A stretch of 64,000 nucleotides of DNA, taken from NCBI RefSeq assembly GCF_002954585.1, contig NZ_MSCI01000002.1, positions 2,272,089 through 2,336,088 of the forward strand. The letters run 5' to 3'. A program made the position numbers and the translations under genes. The DNA is from Vibrio chagasii. Lineage in GTDB: Bacteria > Pseudomonadota > Gammaproteobacteria > Enterobacterales > Vibrionaceae. The notes below the pieces were generated by a model, which was not told where the DNA came from, searched no databases, and was given only the letters and a program-made list of their open reading frames with translations. The first letter of the stretch is position 1. Each line of letters opens with the position of its first letter. Of this stretch, positions 62,323 through 64,000 are shown piece after piece.

Positions 62323-62350
62323 AAAAAACCCCGTATAAGCCGGGGTTTTT
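62323..62350 (-). terminator. Terminator after tRNA-fMet
   Basis: AAAACCCCGGCTT/-CGGGGTTTT-type stem with a T-run on the minus strand (stem CCCCG/CGGGG with A/T extensions), 115 bases past the tRNA. Partial read-through would feed rimP-nusA-infB. Confidence 0.8.
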
Positions 62351-62465
62351 GTTGCTGGACCCTTATATGCTAAGTGCCATCACATTCGATATCACACTTA
62401 ACTCACAGTGAGGTTCACACTGTGCAAACTTGCTACCAATTAAGACTAAATATAGCACTTAAAAT

Positions 62466-62542
<77 letters not shown>

Positions 62543-62595
62543 TCCGACTTGCGAGCATTATACGCCCAACAAGATGTTTTACAAGTTTGTAAACA

Positions 62596-62680
62596 TGGTG
62601 CCGAGAGAGGGACTCGAACCCTCACACCCTAAGGCACTAGCACCTCATGCTAGCGTGTCTACCAATTTCACCATCTCGGC
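62596..62680 (-). tRNA. tRNA-Leu (GAG)
   Basis: An 85-nt tRNA starting GCCGAGATGGTGAAATTGG and ending CTCTCGGCACCA. The anticodon loop of CTAGCATGAGGTGCTAG reads GAG. The long variable arm (GTGCCTTAGGGTGT) is typical of class II leucine tRNAs. It lies 16 bases after the secG stop and is followed by tRNA-fMet, as leuU near secG in E. coli. Confidence 0.97.
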
Positions 62681-62696
62681 ATCAAATCTTTACAGA

Positions 62697-63029
62697 TTAT
62701 TGTGGAATCTCGTCGCCTTGCGCCGGGACTTCACTCACTGCGTCTTCAGCTTGCTGGATAACCTGACCTTGAGTCGGGTCCATCCACTGTGACTCAGTTT
62801 TATGTGTAGACATATTACCAAGCACTAAGCTAAGGACAAAAAATGTAGTTGCAAAAATTGCAGTCATTCGGGTTAGGAAATTTCCTGAGCCACTAGCACC
62901 AAACACAGTGTTTGAAGCGCCAGCACCGAAAGAGGCTCCCATATCTGCGCCTTTACCTTGTTGAATCAACACTAGGCCAATTACACCAAGCGCTGCCAAC
63001 AGGTAAATCACAAGTAGAACTGTAAACAT
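62697..63029 (-). CDS. secG: Preprotein translocase subunit SecG
   Basis: SecG is the third subunit of the SecYEG channel in the inner membrane. The 110-residue protein has two membrane segments: VLLVIYLLAALGVIGLVLIQ at the N-terminus and AIFATTFFVLSLVLG near 56-70, separated by GKGADMGASFGAGASNTVFGASGSGNFL, the classic SecG loop. I start at MFTVLLVIYLL; the 63 extra residues of the longest frame run through the glmM-secG gap and are not family-like. It is downstream of glmM, upstream of tRNA-Leu. Confidence 0.96.
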   Translation of the reverse strand: MFTVLLVIYLLAALGVIGLVLIQQGKGADMGASFGAGASNTVFGASGSGNFLTRMTAIFATTFFVLSLVLGNMSTHKTESQWMDPTQGQVIQQAEDAVSEVPAQGDEIPQ

Positions 63030-63308
63030 TTTTCCACCTATGTTCCTAATTGTTGAGCCAGCGCCGTTCAAAAAAGTTATTTTCAAGAACAAGGCTAGCG
63101 ACCTCCTAACTGAAGGCCGAGCAATACTAGCGAATGCGGCGATGGCTGACAAGGAGAATTTGCTAAAAAATAAGCCTTCACCAAGTGAACGGTTAAAAAA
63201 AGGCCAAAAGCGACACAAAACCCATTTATGTCCCTTTTGACCTTTATACTATTTAACCCTTGTTACTCGTAGATATACTTGATAGCACTCGCTGAGTAAG
63301 GCGCTAAA

Positions 63309-64000
63309 TTAGCAATTCGCTTTTACTGCATCTGCGATCTTAAGTGCTGAAGCTTGAACTAAATCAGCATCTTCACCTTCAACCATTACGCGCAATAGTG
63401 GCTCTGTACCAGACTTACGAAGTAGCACACGCCCCTTCTCGCCGAGCTCAGCTTCTACTTCTACAACAGCCGCTTTGACTGCATCTGCTTCCAGTGGGTT
63501 TGAATCACCACTGAAACGAACGTTTTCTAGGACTTGCGGGTATAGCGTCATGCCCTGAGAAAGCTCATTCAATGTCATCTCACTGCCAACAACTGAAGCA
63601 AGAACTTGCAATGCTGCAACGATAGCATCACCAGTAGTCACTTTATCTAGCAGAATAACGTGACCTGAGTTTTCAGCACCGATCTTCCAACCTTTTGCTA
63701 GCAGTTGTTCCATTACGTAACGGTCACCAACTGCAGCGCGTACAAATGGAATACCTAGCTGCTTAAGGCCGTTTTCCATACCTAGGTTGGTCATCAGCGT
63801 ACCAACAACACCACCTTTCAGCTCACCACGACGCAATGCATCGCGAGCAATGATGTAAGCAATTTGGTCACCATCAACCTTGTTACCTAGTTCATCAACC
63901 ATGATGATACGGTCACCGTCACCATCAAAGCCAAGGCCTAGTGCTGCTTTCTCTTCTAGCACTTTCGCCTGTAGAGCACGAACATCCGTCGCACCCACTT
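63309..64000 (-). CDS. glmM: Phosphoglucosamine mutase, C-terminal half (runs off the window)
   Basis: GlmM converts glucosamine-6-phosphate to glucosamine-1-phosphate for peptidoglycan and LPS. About 230 C-terminal residues are seen. They include the metal-binding loop GLGFDGDGDRIIMVDE, the sugar loop GAENSGHVILLDK and the phosphate-binding LRKSGTEPLLRVMVEG. The catalytic serine loop lies outside the window. In E. coli glmM also precedes secG. About 280 bases without a gene separate it from secG. Confidence 0.97.
   Translation of the reverse strand, partial: VGATDVRALQAKVLEEKAALGLGFDGDGDRIIMVDELGNKVDGDQIAYIIARDALRRGELKGGVVGTLMTNLGMENGLKQLGIPFVRAAVGDRYVMEQLLAKGWKIGAENSGHVILLDKVTTGDAIVAALQVLASVVGSEMTLNELSQGMTLYPQVLENVRFSGDSNPLEADAVKAAVVEVEAELGEKGRVLLRKSGTEPLLRVMVEGEDADLVQASALKIADAVKANC

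Noticed and set aside
63040..63240. Plus-strand frame of 66 codons between secG and glmM
   Set aside because: Antisense to the glmM-secG spacer, no recognisable family, no promoter or ribosome site seen.

Overview
This window looks like chromosome 1 of a Vibrio, probably near the V. splendidus group. The evidence is protein families largely confined to Vibrionaceae (VF530, DUF3622, a DUF3332 lipoprotein), a second EF-G gene beside radA as in V. cholerae, and gene orders shared with Enterobacterales but rearranged. Almost everything is core chromosome. I see no prophage, insertion sequence, integron, CRISPR array or defence island. The genus is inferred from protein recognition; no search was run.

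Layout. 1-9.5 kb: on the minus strand, nrdR-ribD-ribE, proBA, crl, frsA, gpt and a purine permease, an order recalling the E. coli proBA-crl-frsA-gpt-pepD neighbourhood. 8.4-9.5 kb: a long gap holding a PurR-type operator and a small, well-signalled transcription unit that encodes a 28-residue peptide and ends in a strong terminator. 9.5-26 kb: mixed genes, namely pepD, a DUF3332 lipoprotein with a frame problem at its start, a succinylglutamate desuccinylase-like hydrolase, DUF3622, adenine deaminase, nnrS, a gamma-glutamylcyclotransferase, an outer-membrane barrel, an EbgR-like repressor, a MATE pump, LysR/chrA, an acyl-CoA synthetase and VF530. 26-41 kb: fusA2, radA, a tandem-PilZ protein, serB, ytjB, then the nucleoside catabolic genes deoC-deoA-deoB-deoD and nupC. 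41-50 kb: a YjjV-type TatD hydrolase with a small overlapping DUF5363 gene, prfC, holD-rimI, yhbS-ubiT, a GGDEF-EAL protein, ubiUV. 50-52 kb: a MATE pump and its likely MarR regulator, with twin operators. 52-64 kb: the translation and RNA-decay block, transcribed glmM, secG, tRNA-Leu, tRNA-fMet, rimP, nusA, infB, rbfA, truB, rpsO, pnp, nlpI.

How the genes work together. Purine and nucleoside salvage recurs: permease, Gpt, adenine deaminase, DeoABCD and NupC, with PurR-like and CRP-like sites in front of some of them. Anaerobic or nitrosative physiology is represented by nnrS and ubiTUV, which have FNR-like sequences upstream. Translation and ribosome assembly dominate the right end.

The most interesting item is the 8.85-9.19 kb locus: promoter, 28-codon ORF with a strong Shine-Dalgarno, C-rich 3' segment and U-rich terminator. 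This is the architecture of a dual-function small RNA, and it may be the local counterpart of V. cholerae VcdRP, although I cannot verify that here.
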